Of a stretch of DNA of 64,000 nt, positions 9,302 through 17,604 are shown one piece after another. Each line of letters opens with the position of its first letter. The stretch's first letter is position 1. The notes below the pieces were generated by a model. It searched no databases, was not told where the DNA came from, and was given only the letters and a program-made list of their open reading frames with translations. Source of the DNA: Arenibacter sp. F20364. Its GTDB lineage: Bacteria > Bacteroidota > Bacteroidia > Flavobacteriales > Flavobacteriaceae. Both the position numbers and the translations under genes were made by a program. Location of the stretch: positions 148,515 to 212,514 of the forward strand of contig NZ_JALKBD010000008.1 in the NCBI RefSeq assembly GCF_023015905.1. The letters run 5' to 3'.

Positions 9302-10542
9302 ATCCTATAGAAAATACAAATCAAAATTTTCGAAGGCACCAATGGAAAATGTTGTTTGCAGTTATGTTCTGCTACCTATTTTACTATACCGGCAGACAGA
9401 ATTTCGGTTGGGCCATTCAAGGTATAGCCCTTGAATTTAATGTAGCGAAACAATATATTGGCTGGGCTGGTGCCGCCATGCTTTGGGCTTATGGAATAGG
9501 ACAATTTATTAACGGTAATTTGGCCGATAAGTTTGGTGCACGCCGGATGATGGTGATAGGTGGCGTCCTTTCGGTACTTATGAACTGGGCTACAAGTTTT
9601 GCAACCGCCTATTGGATGATCGTAGTATTCTGGGCCTTGAATGGCTTTTCACAATCATTGGGCTGGGCTCCAGGGAGCCGCATGGTAGCCAATTGGTGGG
9701 GTGGGAAGGAGAGAGGAAAAGCTTTTGGTTTTTACGTGTTTGCAGCTGGGTGCTCCTCGGTACTCATTTATTTGTTGTCCATAATAATGTTGGACATTTA
9801 TGGAGTGGATTGGCGGTGGCTTTTTAGATTGCCGGTATTGTTACTTCTTTTGGGCTGTGGTGTTTTTTATTTCGTGGTTAGGGATAAACCGGAAGATGCT
9901 GGTTTTAAACCCGTGAAAGGTGACACGGCCTTTGTTTTGCCCAAAGAAAATGAAAGCTCTTTGGAACGGTACAAAAAGGTTCTTTGTAACAAAAAATTCA
10001 TATTGGCATGTATCTCTATTGGCTTTCAAAATATGGCAAGATACGGGCTTCTGGTATGGGTGCCGCTTTATTATTTGGGAACAAAATTAAATGAAAACGC
10101 CAATTTATGGATTGCTTTGGCCCTTCCAGTGGGGATGGCCTTGGGCACTATTTTTTTTGGACAATTATCGGATAGGGTCTTTAATTCCAATAGGTCCAGA
10201 CCTATAGCGCTTTCAATGGGTTTGGCAGGTGTGGTCATATTAATGGTTTATCTGGTGCCCAAAGAAAATTTACTTGGGGGTTTAGTGCTAATGTTTGCGG
10301 CCGGATTTTTGGTATATGGCCCACAATCCTGTTATTGGCCCCTGAGTCCGGATTTGTTGGGAGTTAAAAGGTCGGGTACGGGAGTAGGGGTTATGAACAC
10401 CTTTGCCTATGCCTTTGCAGGGGCAGGTGAGCCCTTTATAGGATATATGATAGATGTTACTGGAGAACAAAATATAGTTTTTGTGGTAACTGCCGTGATG
10501 TGTTTTTTTAGTGCTCTGATAATATTATTTGTGAGGCGCTGA
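9298..10542 (+). CDS. MFS permease of the organophosphate:phosphate antiporter type (third)
   Basis: A 414-residue paralogue of the permease at 6633, aligning without gaps. The two anion-site arginines are kept (Arg33 in YYTGRQN and Arg248 in QNMARYG). Differences gather in the N-terminus, the central loop (residues 204-235) and a few helix faces, as expected after duplication with mild substrate divergence. The ATG lies inside the last codons of the HpnZ-like dehydrogenase, so its synthesis is probably tied to that enzyme. This suggests that the imported compound, or a product of it, is the dehydrogenase substrate. Confidence 0.8.
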   Translation: MNPIENTNQNFRRHQWKMLFAVMFCYLFYYTGRQNFGWAIQGIALEFNVAKQYIGWAGAAMLWAYGIGQFINGNLADKFGARRMMVIGGVLSVLMNWATSFATAYWMIVVFWALNGFSQSLGWAPGSRMVANWWGGKERGKAFGFYVFAAGCSSVLIYLLSIIMLDIYGVDWRWLFRLPVLLLLLGCGVFYFVVRDKPEDAGFKPVKGDTAFVLPKENESSLERYKKVLCNKKFILACISIGFQNMARYGLLVWVPLYYLGTKLNENANLWIALALPVGMALGTIFFGQLSDRVFNSNRSRPIALSMGLAGVVILMVYLVPKENLLGGLVLMFAAGFLVYGPQSCYWPLSPDLLGVKRSGTGVGVMNTFAYAFAGAGEPFIGYMIDVTGEQNIVFVVTAVMCFFSALIILFVRR

Positions 10543-10609
10543 TATAAAAATTTTAATGCCTTATATCAATTGAAGTCAGGGAATAATTATCGATTTAAGT
10601 CTTTTGCCC

Positions 10610-10745
10610 CAGGGCAAGCCCTTGAGGCATCAGAAGGAGACTACTAATAACATTTCGATGCCCACCTGAATGGAACGGGCAGGCCCGCCTAAATGGATTC
10701 GGGCAAGCAAGCGTCGGAGCATTTTAATCTCGATTATCGAGTTAA
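10610..10745. repeat. GC-rich intergenic repeat with ATCTCGATTATCGAG end
   Basis: The gap after the third permease holds GC-rich segments (GGGCAGGCCCGCC near 10678-10690) and ends in the imperfect palindrome CTCGATTATCGAG just upstream of the phosphodiesterase start. The same end, in the opposite orientation, occurs near 35518-35531, and a variant occurs near 4812-4825. Confidence 0.5.
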
Positions 10746-10757
10746 ATAATATAGAAG

Positions 10758-11699
10758 ATGATAAGGAAACAAAATTTGATCATTTATTGGAGTTTTATTT
10801 GGTTGTTGGGCAGCTGTAATACTTCAAAAGTAGCTCTAGAAAATAGGGTTCTTACAAAACGCGTTGTTGCCATTGGCTTGGACGGTATAAGTGTGGATGG
10901 CTATAAAGCAGCAAAACACCCAAATATGGATGCGCTTATGGCAGACGGGGTACTGTCCTTGACCACCAGAAATGTTATGCCCTCGGTGACCCTGCCCAAT
11001 TGGACTTCCCACCTTACTGGAAGCGGTCCGGAACAGCATGGTGTATTAAGTAATGGGTGGACAAAAGAAAAAGTGATTTTACCAAGTATTGATAATGATG
11101 ATGACGGATATTATCCTTCCATTTTTAAAATATTGAAAGAAGCTATTCCAGACGTAAAGACAGCCTTCTATTACAATTGGGCCGAATTGATCAATTCGTT
11201 CAACCCTCACTATATCGATGAATTAAGTTTTGAAGGGAATGATGAATACCAAAATAATTATGGAAAGGCTTTCGATTTTATCGTTGATAACAAGTCGGAT
11301 CCTATCATGGTTTTTCTTTACTCTGTACATACGGATCATGCTGGACATAATCATGGTTGGATGTCCCCGGAATATATTACGTCTATAGAAGAGGCAGATG
11401 TGCATATTGGAAAGTTTATACAGAAACTTAAGGATGAAGGTCTCTACGGGGATACACATTTTATGTTCTTCACAGACCATGGCGGTGTACCCGAAAAAGG
11501 TCATGGGGGTGTAACCCGTCAGGAATTGGAAGTGCCATGGGCCATAACTGGCCCTGGAATAAGAAAGGGGGAAATGTTAACGGAACCTAATAATTCTGTT
11601 AATACGGCTATGACCATATCTTATCTGTTTGGCTGTAAAAATATTCCTCTTTCTTGGACGGGAGAGGTGCCGATGACCATTTTTGAAACCAAGGAATAG
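10758..11699 (+). CDS. Lipoprotein nucleotide pyrophosphatase/phosphodiesterase-family phosphoesterase
   Basis: A 313-residue member of the type I phosphodiesterase (NPP) branch of the alkaline phosphatase superfamily. A lipoprotein signal ends at Cys20 (WLLGSC), so it is exported and lipid-anchored. Metal site: Asp42 (GLDGIS), nucleophile Thr78 (PSVTLPNW), Asp and His in HTDHAGH, Asp-His in FTDHGG and His in GHGG. Such enzymes cleave phosphate diesters, and some cleave phosphonate monoesters. With two other exported phosphoesterases downstream, it probably frees head groups or nucleotides for the permeases. Choline-type phosphodiesters are an alternative substrate. Confidence 0.82.
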   Translation: MIRKQNLIIYWSFIWLLGSCNTSKVALENRVLTKRVVAIGLDGISVDGYKAAKHPNMDALMADGVLSLTTRNVMPSVTLPNWTSHLTGSGPEQHGVLSNGWTKEKVILPSIDNDDDGYYPSIFKILKEAIPDVKTAFYYNWAELINSFNPHYIDELSFEGNDEYQNNYGKAFDFIVDNKSDPIMVFLYSVHTDHAGHNHGWMSPEYITSIEEADVHIGKFIQKLKDEGLYGDTHFMFFTDHGGVPEKGHGGVTRQELEVPWAITGPGIRKGEMLTEPNNSVNTAMTISYLFGCKNIPLSWTGEVPMTIFETKE

Positions 11700-11784
11700 T
11701 TGGTAGGTCCTAAGGTAAGGAAAGGAATTTTAATAAAAAGGGACAGAGGTAATTCGACAAAAGCAGTGGGGATTATATTGGAAA

Positions 11785-13020
11785 ATGAAGAATAAGTCAA
11801 TGAAAACGACAGATCTGGTAATAATCGGAGGGGGTATATTTGGTTGTGCCATTGCTTATTACTACAGCAAAAATAATCCAGAAAAAAGAGTAATACTTTT
11901 AGAGCGCAATGAACTTAACAACGCCGCTACGAGTAGGGCAGCTGCACTTATGACCATGGTACGTTCCAAGCGTTCTTATATTCCGCTTACAATGGAGACC
12001 TTTAAGGTGGCCAAGGAAATGGAGCAGGAACTAGGGGAATCACTCGACTTCAAAGTAGTTGGTATGATGCATGTGGCGGCCAGTGAAGCCACGGTGAAGG
12101 ACCTGGAAGAACTTATGGTGATCGCAAAGGAATACGATCAGCAAGCTTATTTTGTCACTAAGGAAGAAGCTAAAATCAAAGCCCCTTGGTTAAAGGTGGA
12201 CGAGGCCCTGAAAATAGGGTTTGTGCCCAATGAAGCATATTGCGACCCTTATATGTTAGGGACATTTTTTGCGAGATGCGCAAAAAATAGAGGTGTCGGG
12301 ATTCGGCAGGGGGTAGAAGTTATTGGATTGATCCATGAGGGTGGAAATGTAAAAGGTGTAAAGACAAGGGAAGGAGAAATATATGCAGAAACTGTGGTGG
12401 ACGCAGCAGGTGTTTGGGCTCCGATATTTGCCATGGAAATGGGAGTTGGTTTGCCTATGGCCCCAGTAAGGAGTCAATATTGGATCACCGAACGCGCTGA
12501 TATTTTCCCCTTGGATTCCCCCATGGTCCTATTGCCGGATGCCCAGGCCTATGTTCGCCCGGAAGGAGGGGGGTTGCTTTTTGGGATACGTGAGAAGAAA
12601 TCATTGGTGACTTCCCCTAAAATGGTGCCTAAGGATATAACGGATTTCGTTTTTAGTGCCGATGAAGGGATGAATGATCTATTTGAAAATGGAGAGCGAC
12701 TTGCCCGTTTTTTTCCTGCTTTTTATGATATAGGAATAAAATACTATATAGCGGGATTTTCTGGCTACACCCCGGATTCCCAATTAATATTGGGGCCTGT
12801 GCCCGGGACAACGGGATTTTTGGTGGCCTCAGGGTGTTGTGGTGCAGGGATTTCCGTTGCAGGCGGGGTAGGGCTCGGCATTGCTGAAATAGCAGCTGGA
12901 AGGCCAAACCCCCTCGATTTTTCGGAATTTGAAATTTCCAGATTTGGCAGAATAGATCCCTTTGGGGAAGAATGGCTGAACAAGTGTGCCGCTGCCAGAT
13001 CCAATAAGGTAAGTGGTTAA
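11785..13020 (+). CDS. FAD-dependent amine oxidase of the DAO family
   Basis: A 411-residue FAD oxidoreductase of the DAO (glycine/sarcosine oxidase) family. GGGIFG at 15-20 and Glu40 (ILLER) bind the ADP part of FAD; VDAAGVWAP and SGYTPDSQLILGPVPG are family signatures. There is no signal peptide. FAD enzymes of this type recur in phosphonate clusters (HpnW/PbfC/PbfD groups), where they oxidise AEP or its N-methyl form to phosphonoacetaldehyde. That fits the genes here, but I cannot place it in one subgroup. A sarcosine- or dimethylglycine-type substrate from methylated amines is the main alternative. Met6 could be the start. The stop lies before the next gene's ATG. Confidence 0.75.
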   Translation: MKNKSMKTTDLVIIGGGIFGCAIAYYYSKNNPEKRVILLERNELNNAATSRAAALMTMVRSKRSYIPLTMETFKVAKEMEQELGESLDFKVVGMMHVAASEATVKDLEELMVIAKEYDQQAYFVTKEEAKIKAPWLKVDEALKIGFVPNEAYCDPYMLGTFFARCAKNRGVGIRQGVEVIGLIHEGGNVKGVKTREGEIYAETVVDAAGVWAPIFAMEMGVGLPMAPVRSQYWITERADIFPLDSPMVLLPDAQAYVRPEGGGLLFGIREKKSLVTSPKMVPKDITDFVFSADEGMNDLFENGERLARFFPAFYDIGIKYYIAGFSGYTPDSQLILGPVPGTTGFLVASGCCGAGISVAGGVGLGIAEIAAGRPNPLDFSEFEISRFGRIDPFGEEWLNKCAAARSNKVSG

Positions 13021-13039
13021 ACAATCAAGAAAGAATATA

Positions 13040-14044
13040 ATGCAAAATCAAGAAAAAGGACGTCGTAATTTTATGGCCAAGATGGGATTGGGAACCTTGG
13101 CAATGGGATTGGGGAATGTTGGGGCTTACGCCTTTGCACCTAAAAATGAAATCATCAAAAAAAATAAGGTCAATATTGGTTTTATAACCGATGTCCATCA
13201 CGGCTTTTGTACAGACGGTCTTGAGCGTTTGCAGGTCTTTATAAAGGAGGCATCTTCCCGAAAATTGGATTTTATTATTCAGGGAGGGGATTTTTGCTTT
13301 GCAACGAAAGAAGCCCAGGAGTGTATGGATCTTTGGAACACCTACAAGGGTGAAAAATATCATGTGCTGGGGAACCATGATATGGACAAGGTTACCAAGA
13401 AGGAAGCCATGGATTTTTTCGGGATGGAGAGTAATTATTATTCCTTTGATAAGGGCGACTTTCATTTTGTGGTAATGGATGGAAATTATATACTGAAAGA
13501 TGGGAAATATGAGGATTATGGCAATGCCAATTTTTATATTGATCAACAGAACAGAAGCTTGGTAAACCCAGAACAAATTGAATGGTTGAAGCAGGATTTG
13601 GAAAAAACGGATAAACAGACGATAATATTTTCCCATCAGGCTTTTGACGAAATTTGGGACGGTTGGTCCTCTCCCAGTAGGTTTGAGGTTAGGAAAGTGA
13701 TCAACGATGCCAATAATAGAACGGATTTCCAAAAAGTTATTGCCTGTTTTTGTGGGCACCATCACGTGGACGATCACAGTTATATTAATAACGTCCATTA
13801 TTTTCAAATGAACAGTGCTTCCTATTTTTATGTCGGAGAAGGCTATGGTTCCGATGGTAGTAGGGCCATGTACGAGGATTCTATTTTTGCTTTTTTAACC
13901 CTGGATCCCAGTGGTAAAATTTCAATTGAAGGACGCAAAAGTCAATTCGTACGTCCAACCCCAATGGAAAAAGGCCACCCCGATGCGCCAAGACTTTCCG
14001 CATCGATTAGTGATAGGAGTATTGGCTTTAGGAAGAAAGTATAA
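13040..14044 (+). CDS. Tat-exported calcineurin-like metallophosphoesterase
   Basis: A 334-residue two-metal phosphoesterase. The N-terminus GRRNFMAKMGLGTLAMGL is a Tat signal, so the folded protein is exported. Motifs in order: Asp51 and His53 (FITDVHH), Asp84 (QGGD), Asn112-His113 (GNHD), His in FSHQAF, and GHHH near residue 236. The ATG at 13040 is chosen because it puts the twin arginines near the start; the GTG at 13013 overlaps the previous gene. The family includes phosphomonoesterases and cyclic or glycerophospho-diesterases. It sits between a FAD oxidase and another exported phosphodiesterase, so it probably works on the same external substrate. Confidence 0.85.
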   Translation: MQNQEKGRRNFMAKMGLGTLAMGLGNVGAYAFAPKNEIIKKNKVNIGFITDVHHGFCTDGLERLQVFIKEASSRKLDFIIQGGDFCFATKEAQECMDLWNTYKGEKYHVLGNHDMDKVTKKEAMDFFGMESNYYSFDKGDFHFVVMDGNYILKDGKYEDYGNANFYIDQQNRSLVNPEQIEWLKQDLEKTDKQTIIFSHQAFDEIWDGWSSPSRFEVRKVINDANNRTDFQKVIACFCGHHHVDDHSYINNVHYFQMNSASYFYVGEGYGSDGSRAMYEDSIFAFLTLDPSGKISIEGRKSQFVRPTPMEKGHPDAPRLSASISDRSIGFRKKV

Positions 14045-14076
14045 AATGAGATCAAATTATAAAATCAGAAACTTAA

Positions 14077-15771
14077 ATGAATCAAATTTCTTGTAAGTCG
14101 GTCCAAAGTTCAGGGATATTAATGTATAATTATAAATTAAAGCCCTTGGCGCACTGCCCTAGAGGGCTATATGGTAAAATTGTTAAGTTTGCTCCCATTC
14201 TTATCATTTTCCTGATCGGCCATTTGGCAATATCGCAACAACCAGTTCTTCAAATGGATTTTGATGACAATGGCTTTGAGGAAAAAATCATTTCTAAAAA
14301 CGATGCGATTTACATGGTAGATCTTCAGCAGTCTCAATTTGCAGAGGGGTTGTCCGGCTATGCTCTTGATCTTTCAGCAAACGCCTCATTGAGGAGACCT
14401 GTAAAATTGAATAAAGACAGTTTTCCTGTACTTACCGAACAATCGTCCTTTAGTGTTCAAATCTGGGTAAAAACCTTGGCCAAGGCCAAAATGGGGGCCG
14501 TTATTGCTGGAAATAAAAATACCGATGAGCTTTCTAGCATGGGTTGGCAAATATATACCCAGGAGAATGGAGCCTGGGCCTTAAATCTCAGCGATGGGAA
14601 GAATAGATATGACTATAGGCCCACTCCGGAAAGACAAAGAATTAACGATGGACGTTGGCATCAGATTTTAATTAGTATCGATCGTGATAAAGATGAGCTT
14701 TGGGTGTATTTTGATGGCAAGAACGTGGCCATATATAATATGCCGGAGCTAAAAGGATTGGAGTCCGAATTGGCTACAGTTATCGGAGGTTCCGATGAAA
14801 AATGGGAATATGGGTCCTATGGACAATGGAATGCCTTCAATGGCTTTTTAGATGAAATAAAGGCATGGGATACGACAATTGACTCTGAAATCGCTAAAGA
14901 ATTGTATGACCAATATCGACAAACTGCTGAAACGACCCAAACAAACTTAGATGCCCAACATATTAAAGTAATGACCTGGAATATTTGGCACGGAGGGCAT
15001 AGATATGGCAAAGAGGTAGGAGTACAACGGGTCATCGAAACCATTAAGGCTACCAATGCGGATATTGTTGGACTAATAGAAACTTATGGCTCCGGGGAAA
15101 TAATTGCTGATTCCTTGGGCTATTACTTTTATCTGATAAGTTCCAACTTATCTATAATGAGTCGTTATCCTATTACTGAAACCATTAAAATTTTTAAGCC
15201 ATTTAATTTTGGTGGGGTTAAATTAAATATGGGCACTTCCAAAGAATTGATCTTTTTTGATACCTGGCTGCATTATTTGCCTGATTATAGCAAAAGCATT
15301 ATAACAGAGAACAAAAGTCCAAAAGACTTGATAGCGGATGAGAAAAATACACGCCACGGTGAAATAAAGGAAATTTTAAAAAGTATAACACCGTATCTAA
15401 AAAATACAGCTGAAACCCCTGTAATTATGGTAGGCGATTTTAATATGGGGTCACATCTTGATTGGATAAAGGAAACCAAGGATCTCCATTGTGGAAAGGT
15501 AGTGGAATGGCCAGAGAGTAAGGAAATGTACCTTGCCGGATTTAAAGATAGTTATCGTGAATTGCACATTAATCCTTTACTGGATCCCGGGTTTACATGG
15601 ACTCCAAGAGCCGCCACCTCTTCGGACAAATACGGACTAAGGGATAGAATCGACTATATTTATTATAAAGGAAAAGGTTTGAACGTTTTGGAATCCAAAG
15701 TAATCGATTACCACCCAGTTATGTTCCCTTCGGATCACGCAGCTGTTTTTAGTGTTTTTCAATTGAATTAA
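14077..15771 (+). CDS. LamG-like domain fused to endonuclease/exonuclease/phosphatase domain
   Basis: A 564-residue exported two-domain protein. A hydrophobic signal (FAPILIIFLIGHLAIS) is followed by a concanavalin-like LamG domain (about 56-275) and an EEP (DNase I/sphingomyelinase-fold) domain from about 297. EEP residues are visible: Asn302 (TWNIWHG), Glu335 (LIETYG), the GDFN motif near 452-455, and Ser552-Asp553-His554 at the C-terminus. The fold includes neutral sphingomyelinases, inositol phosphatases and nucleases. Joined to a carbohydrate- or surface-binding domain and placed beside phosphonate genes, it is a candidate for cleaving phosphono- or phospholipids. A nuclease cannot be excluded. 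ATG at 14122 is an alternative start. Confidence 0.8.
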   Translation: MNQISCKSVQSSGILMYNYKLKPLAHCPRGLYGKIVKFAPILIIFLIGHLAISQQPVLQMDFDDNGFEEKIISKNDAIYMVDLQQSQFAEGLSGYALDLSANASLRRPVKLNKDSFPVLTEQSSFSVQIWVKTLAKAKMGAVIAGNKNTDELSSMGWQIYTQENGAWALNLSDGKNRYDYRPTPERQRINDGRWHQILISIDRDKDELWVYFDGKNVAIYNMPELKGLESELATVIGGSDEKWEYGSYGQWNAFNGFLDEIKAWDTTIDSEIAKELYDQYRQTAETTQTNLDAQHIKVMTWNIWHGGHRYGKEVGVQRVIETIKATNADIVGLIETYGSGEIIADSLGYYFYLISSNLSIMSRYPITETIKIFKPFNFGGVKLNMGTSKELIFFDTWLHYLPDYSKSIITENKSPKDLIADEKNTRHGEIKEILKSITPYLKNTAETPVIMVGDFNMGSHLDWIKETKDLHCGKVVEWPESKEMYLAGFKDSYRELHINPLLDPGFTWTPRAATSSDKYGLRDRIDYIYYKGKGLNVLESKVIDYHPVMFPSDHAAVFSVFQLN

Positions 15772-15776
15772 TTGTC

Positions 15777-15784
15777 TATTTTTG
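15777..15784 (+). promoter_or_regulatory. -7 element TATTTTTG upstream of the XRE-cupin gene
   Basis: TATTTTTG matches the Bacteroidota -7 consensus TAnnTTTG. It lies 57 bp before the ATG at 15841, just after the previous stop, and suggests that the regulator has its own promoter. No clear -33 element was found. Confidence 0.45.
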
Positions 15785-15840
15785 CTATATTAAATGTCAT
15801 TGTGGCAAATTGATGCCTGCAAATGACCAATAGTAGCTAA

Positions 15841-16398
15841 ATGGATGACATTCTAATAAACATAGGTAGGCAATTAAAATTGGCCCGCCAGAAGAGGGAT
15901 TTGACCTTGCAACAGGTGGCAAAAAGAACTGGTGTTAGCGCTGGGCTTATTTCTAAAATTGAAAATTTAAGAACCACGCCATCTTTACCAGTGCTATTAA
16001 AAATAATGCAGACGCTTAGTATAGATCTGTCCGAGCTGGACCTATCGTCCAATGTTACTGGAGATTACATCGTAATCAAAAATGGAACAGGGATAAAGGA
16101 AGACAGGGAAGATTCCGTTAATCTTGAGTATACGCACCTACTATCTACTCCTTCTTCCGATAGTAGTATTAGGGTTTACATTGTTAGTGTTGCTGCTGGT
16201 GCTTATCGAAAGCCAATCTCAACCAATGCCAATGAACTCATCTATGTACTTGGTGGTAAGGTTAATTACCTGCTTAAAAAGGACAAGGTGTTATTGGAAA
16301 AAGGAGATCTACTTTATTTTGATGGCTCTATTCCCCATGGCGTTTCCAATGAGTTCAATGAGCAGGCAATTATGTTGAAAATTTACTTCCTGCATTAA
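15841..16398 (+). CDS. XRE-family regulator with C-terminal cupin sensor
   Basis: A 185-residue regulator: an N-terminal helix-turn-helix (about 7-62, LTLQQVAKRTGVSAGLISKI) and a C-terminal cupin (about 110-185, with LEKGDLLYFDGSIPHGV). XRE-cupin proteins usually sense a small ligand through the cupin barrel. It is the last gene of the phosphonate island, has a probable promoter of its own, and is the only transcription regulator in that island. It is therefore the likely local regulator, with AEP, a phosphonate or an amine as possible ligand. The ligand and the sign of regulation cannot be read here. Confidence 0.82.
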   Translation: MDDILINIGRQLKLARQKRDLTLQQVAKRTGVSAGLISKIENLRTTPSLPVLLKIMQTLSIDLSELDLSSNVTGDYIVIKNGTGIKEDREDSVNLEYTHLLSTPSSDSSIRVYIVSVAAGAYRKPISTNANELIYVLGGKVNYLLKKDKVLLEKGDLLYFDGSIPHGVSNEFNEQAIMLKIYFLH

Positions 16399-16796
16399 AT
16401 AGTATAGATCTCATGAGTATTTAGGGCTTGGGGGTGAATGCTATATTCCTCCAAAAAATGATATTTTATCCATTCCGGATAAATAAACCTATTGCTGGCG
16501 ACTATTGCAAATTTCAATATTTGGTTTTGGTTGTTTCCCACCCTGCCATGTCTTGTTTTGACACCATTTTGTCAGGTCTTAAAAGAGTACATTATTTGTC
16601 TATAGGCCCAAATCCCTAATTTTTTTTGTTTTTTTCGGAAATCCCAATCCTCAGTATAGCTTAGGTTATCGCCAGAGTATAGATTTTATCTATGACAAAG
16701 AAGGATCAACAGTAAAACTCTATAATCTTAATGGGGTAATCGCATGGTTATTGTACAATTGGGGGTGTAATTTAAATATAAACTTAAAAACAATAC
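16399..16796. other. 398-bp gene-free stretch between the phosphonate island and proC
   Basis: I see no convincing gene; the short frames here lack starts and family features. A TGAC-N8-GTCA inverted repeat lies at 16559-16574. The proC promoter must lie here, but no full TAnnTTTG match was found close to the ATG. Confidence 0.4.
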
Positions 16797-17603
16797 ATGA
16801 AAGTATTAGTAATTGGGGCGGGAAACATGGGCTTGACCTATGCGGAATCTATGTCGAAATCAAAACTGTTGAAGAAAAGAAATTTAATGATTTTGGACAG
16901 TTCCCAGGAAAAGACTCTGTCCTTAAAAAAGATCCTACATTTTGAAGTTCATGAAAATTTAGAGGATTGCGTACCCAAAGCAGATTTAATTTTTATTGCG
17001 GTTAAACCTTACCATAGTGAGGATTTATTTAAGAAAATGAAAAATTTGGTCAAGGGCGGGCAAATTGTTATATCAATTATGGCCGGTGTGACTATAAAAT
17101 CGATGCAAGAGGGGCTTGGGATCAATAAAATTGTCCGGGCTATGCCGAACCTTCCGGCACAAATAGGTAAGGGGGTAACCTCTTATACGGCTTCCAGCGA
17201 AGTATCAAGAATAGAATTATTGACCATTGAAAATTTATTGGATACAACAGGTAAATCTATTTTGGTAAGTTCGGAAAAATTCATAGACGCCTCCACGGGA
17301 ATCTCCGGGAGTGGTCCGGCCTATGTTTTTTACTTTATGCAAAGTATGATGGAGGCGGCCTTAAAAATGGGCTTTTCGGCCAATGATAGCAAGGTGTTGG
17401 TCAGTCAGACATTTGAAGGTGCAGTAGATTTATTCAATCAATCCGACCTTTCTCCCAATTCTTGGATGGAAAGAGTAGCTTCCAAGGGAGGGACCACTAG
17501 GGCTGCATTGGATTCCATGGAAGACAATAATGTAAAGGAACTGATAAAAGAAGCGGCCTATTCTGCTTTTAACAGAGCAGTTGAACTAGGCAAAGACAAA
17601 TAA
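16797..17603 (+). CDS. proC: Pyrroline-5-carboxylate reductase
   Basis: A 268-residue NAD(P)H-dependent enzyme that makes proline from pyrroline-5-carboxylate. The Rossmann start VLVIGAGNMGLTYAES and the conserved core ISGSGPAYVFYFMQSMMEAA followed by SKGGTTRAAL are diagnostic. It is full length for the family. It is one base from proB and in the same direction as proB and proA, so all three steps of glutamate-to-proline synthesis form one operon. Confidence 0.95.
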   Translation: MKVLVIGAGNMGLTYAESMSKSKLLKKRNLMILDSSQEKTLSLKKILHFEVHENLEDCVPKADLIFIAVKPYHSEDLFKKMKNLVKGGQIVISIMAGVTIKSMQEGLGINKIVRAMPNLPAQIGKGVTSYTASSEVSRIELLTIENLLDTTGKSILVSSEKFIDASTGISGSGPAYVFYFMQSMMEAALKMGFSANDSKVLVSQTFEGAVDLFNQSDLSPNSWMERVASKGGTTRAALDSMEDNNVKELIKEAAYSAFNRAVELGKDK

Positions 17604-17604
17604 T

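Noticed and set aside
13025..13807. 260-residue frame on the minus strand
   Set aside because: It is antisense to the metallophosphoesterase, whose motifs and Tat signal are clear.
16559..16574. TGAC-N8-GTCA inverted repeat as another FNR-type box
   Set aside because: The spacing between arms differs (N8 instead of N4) and no -7 element lies at 29.5 bp from its centre.
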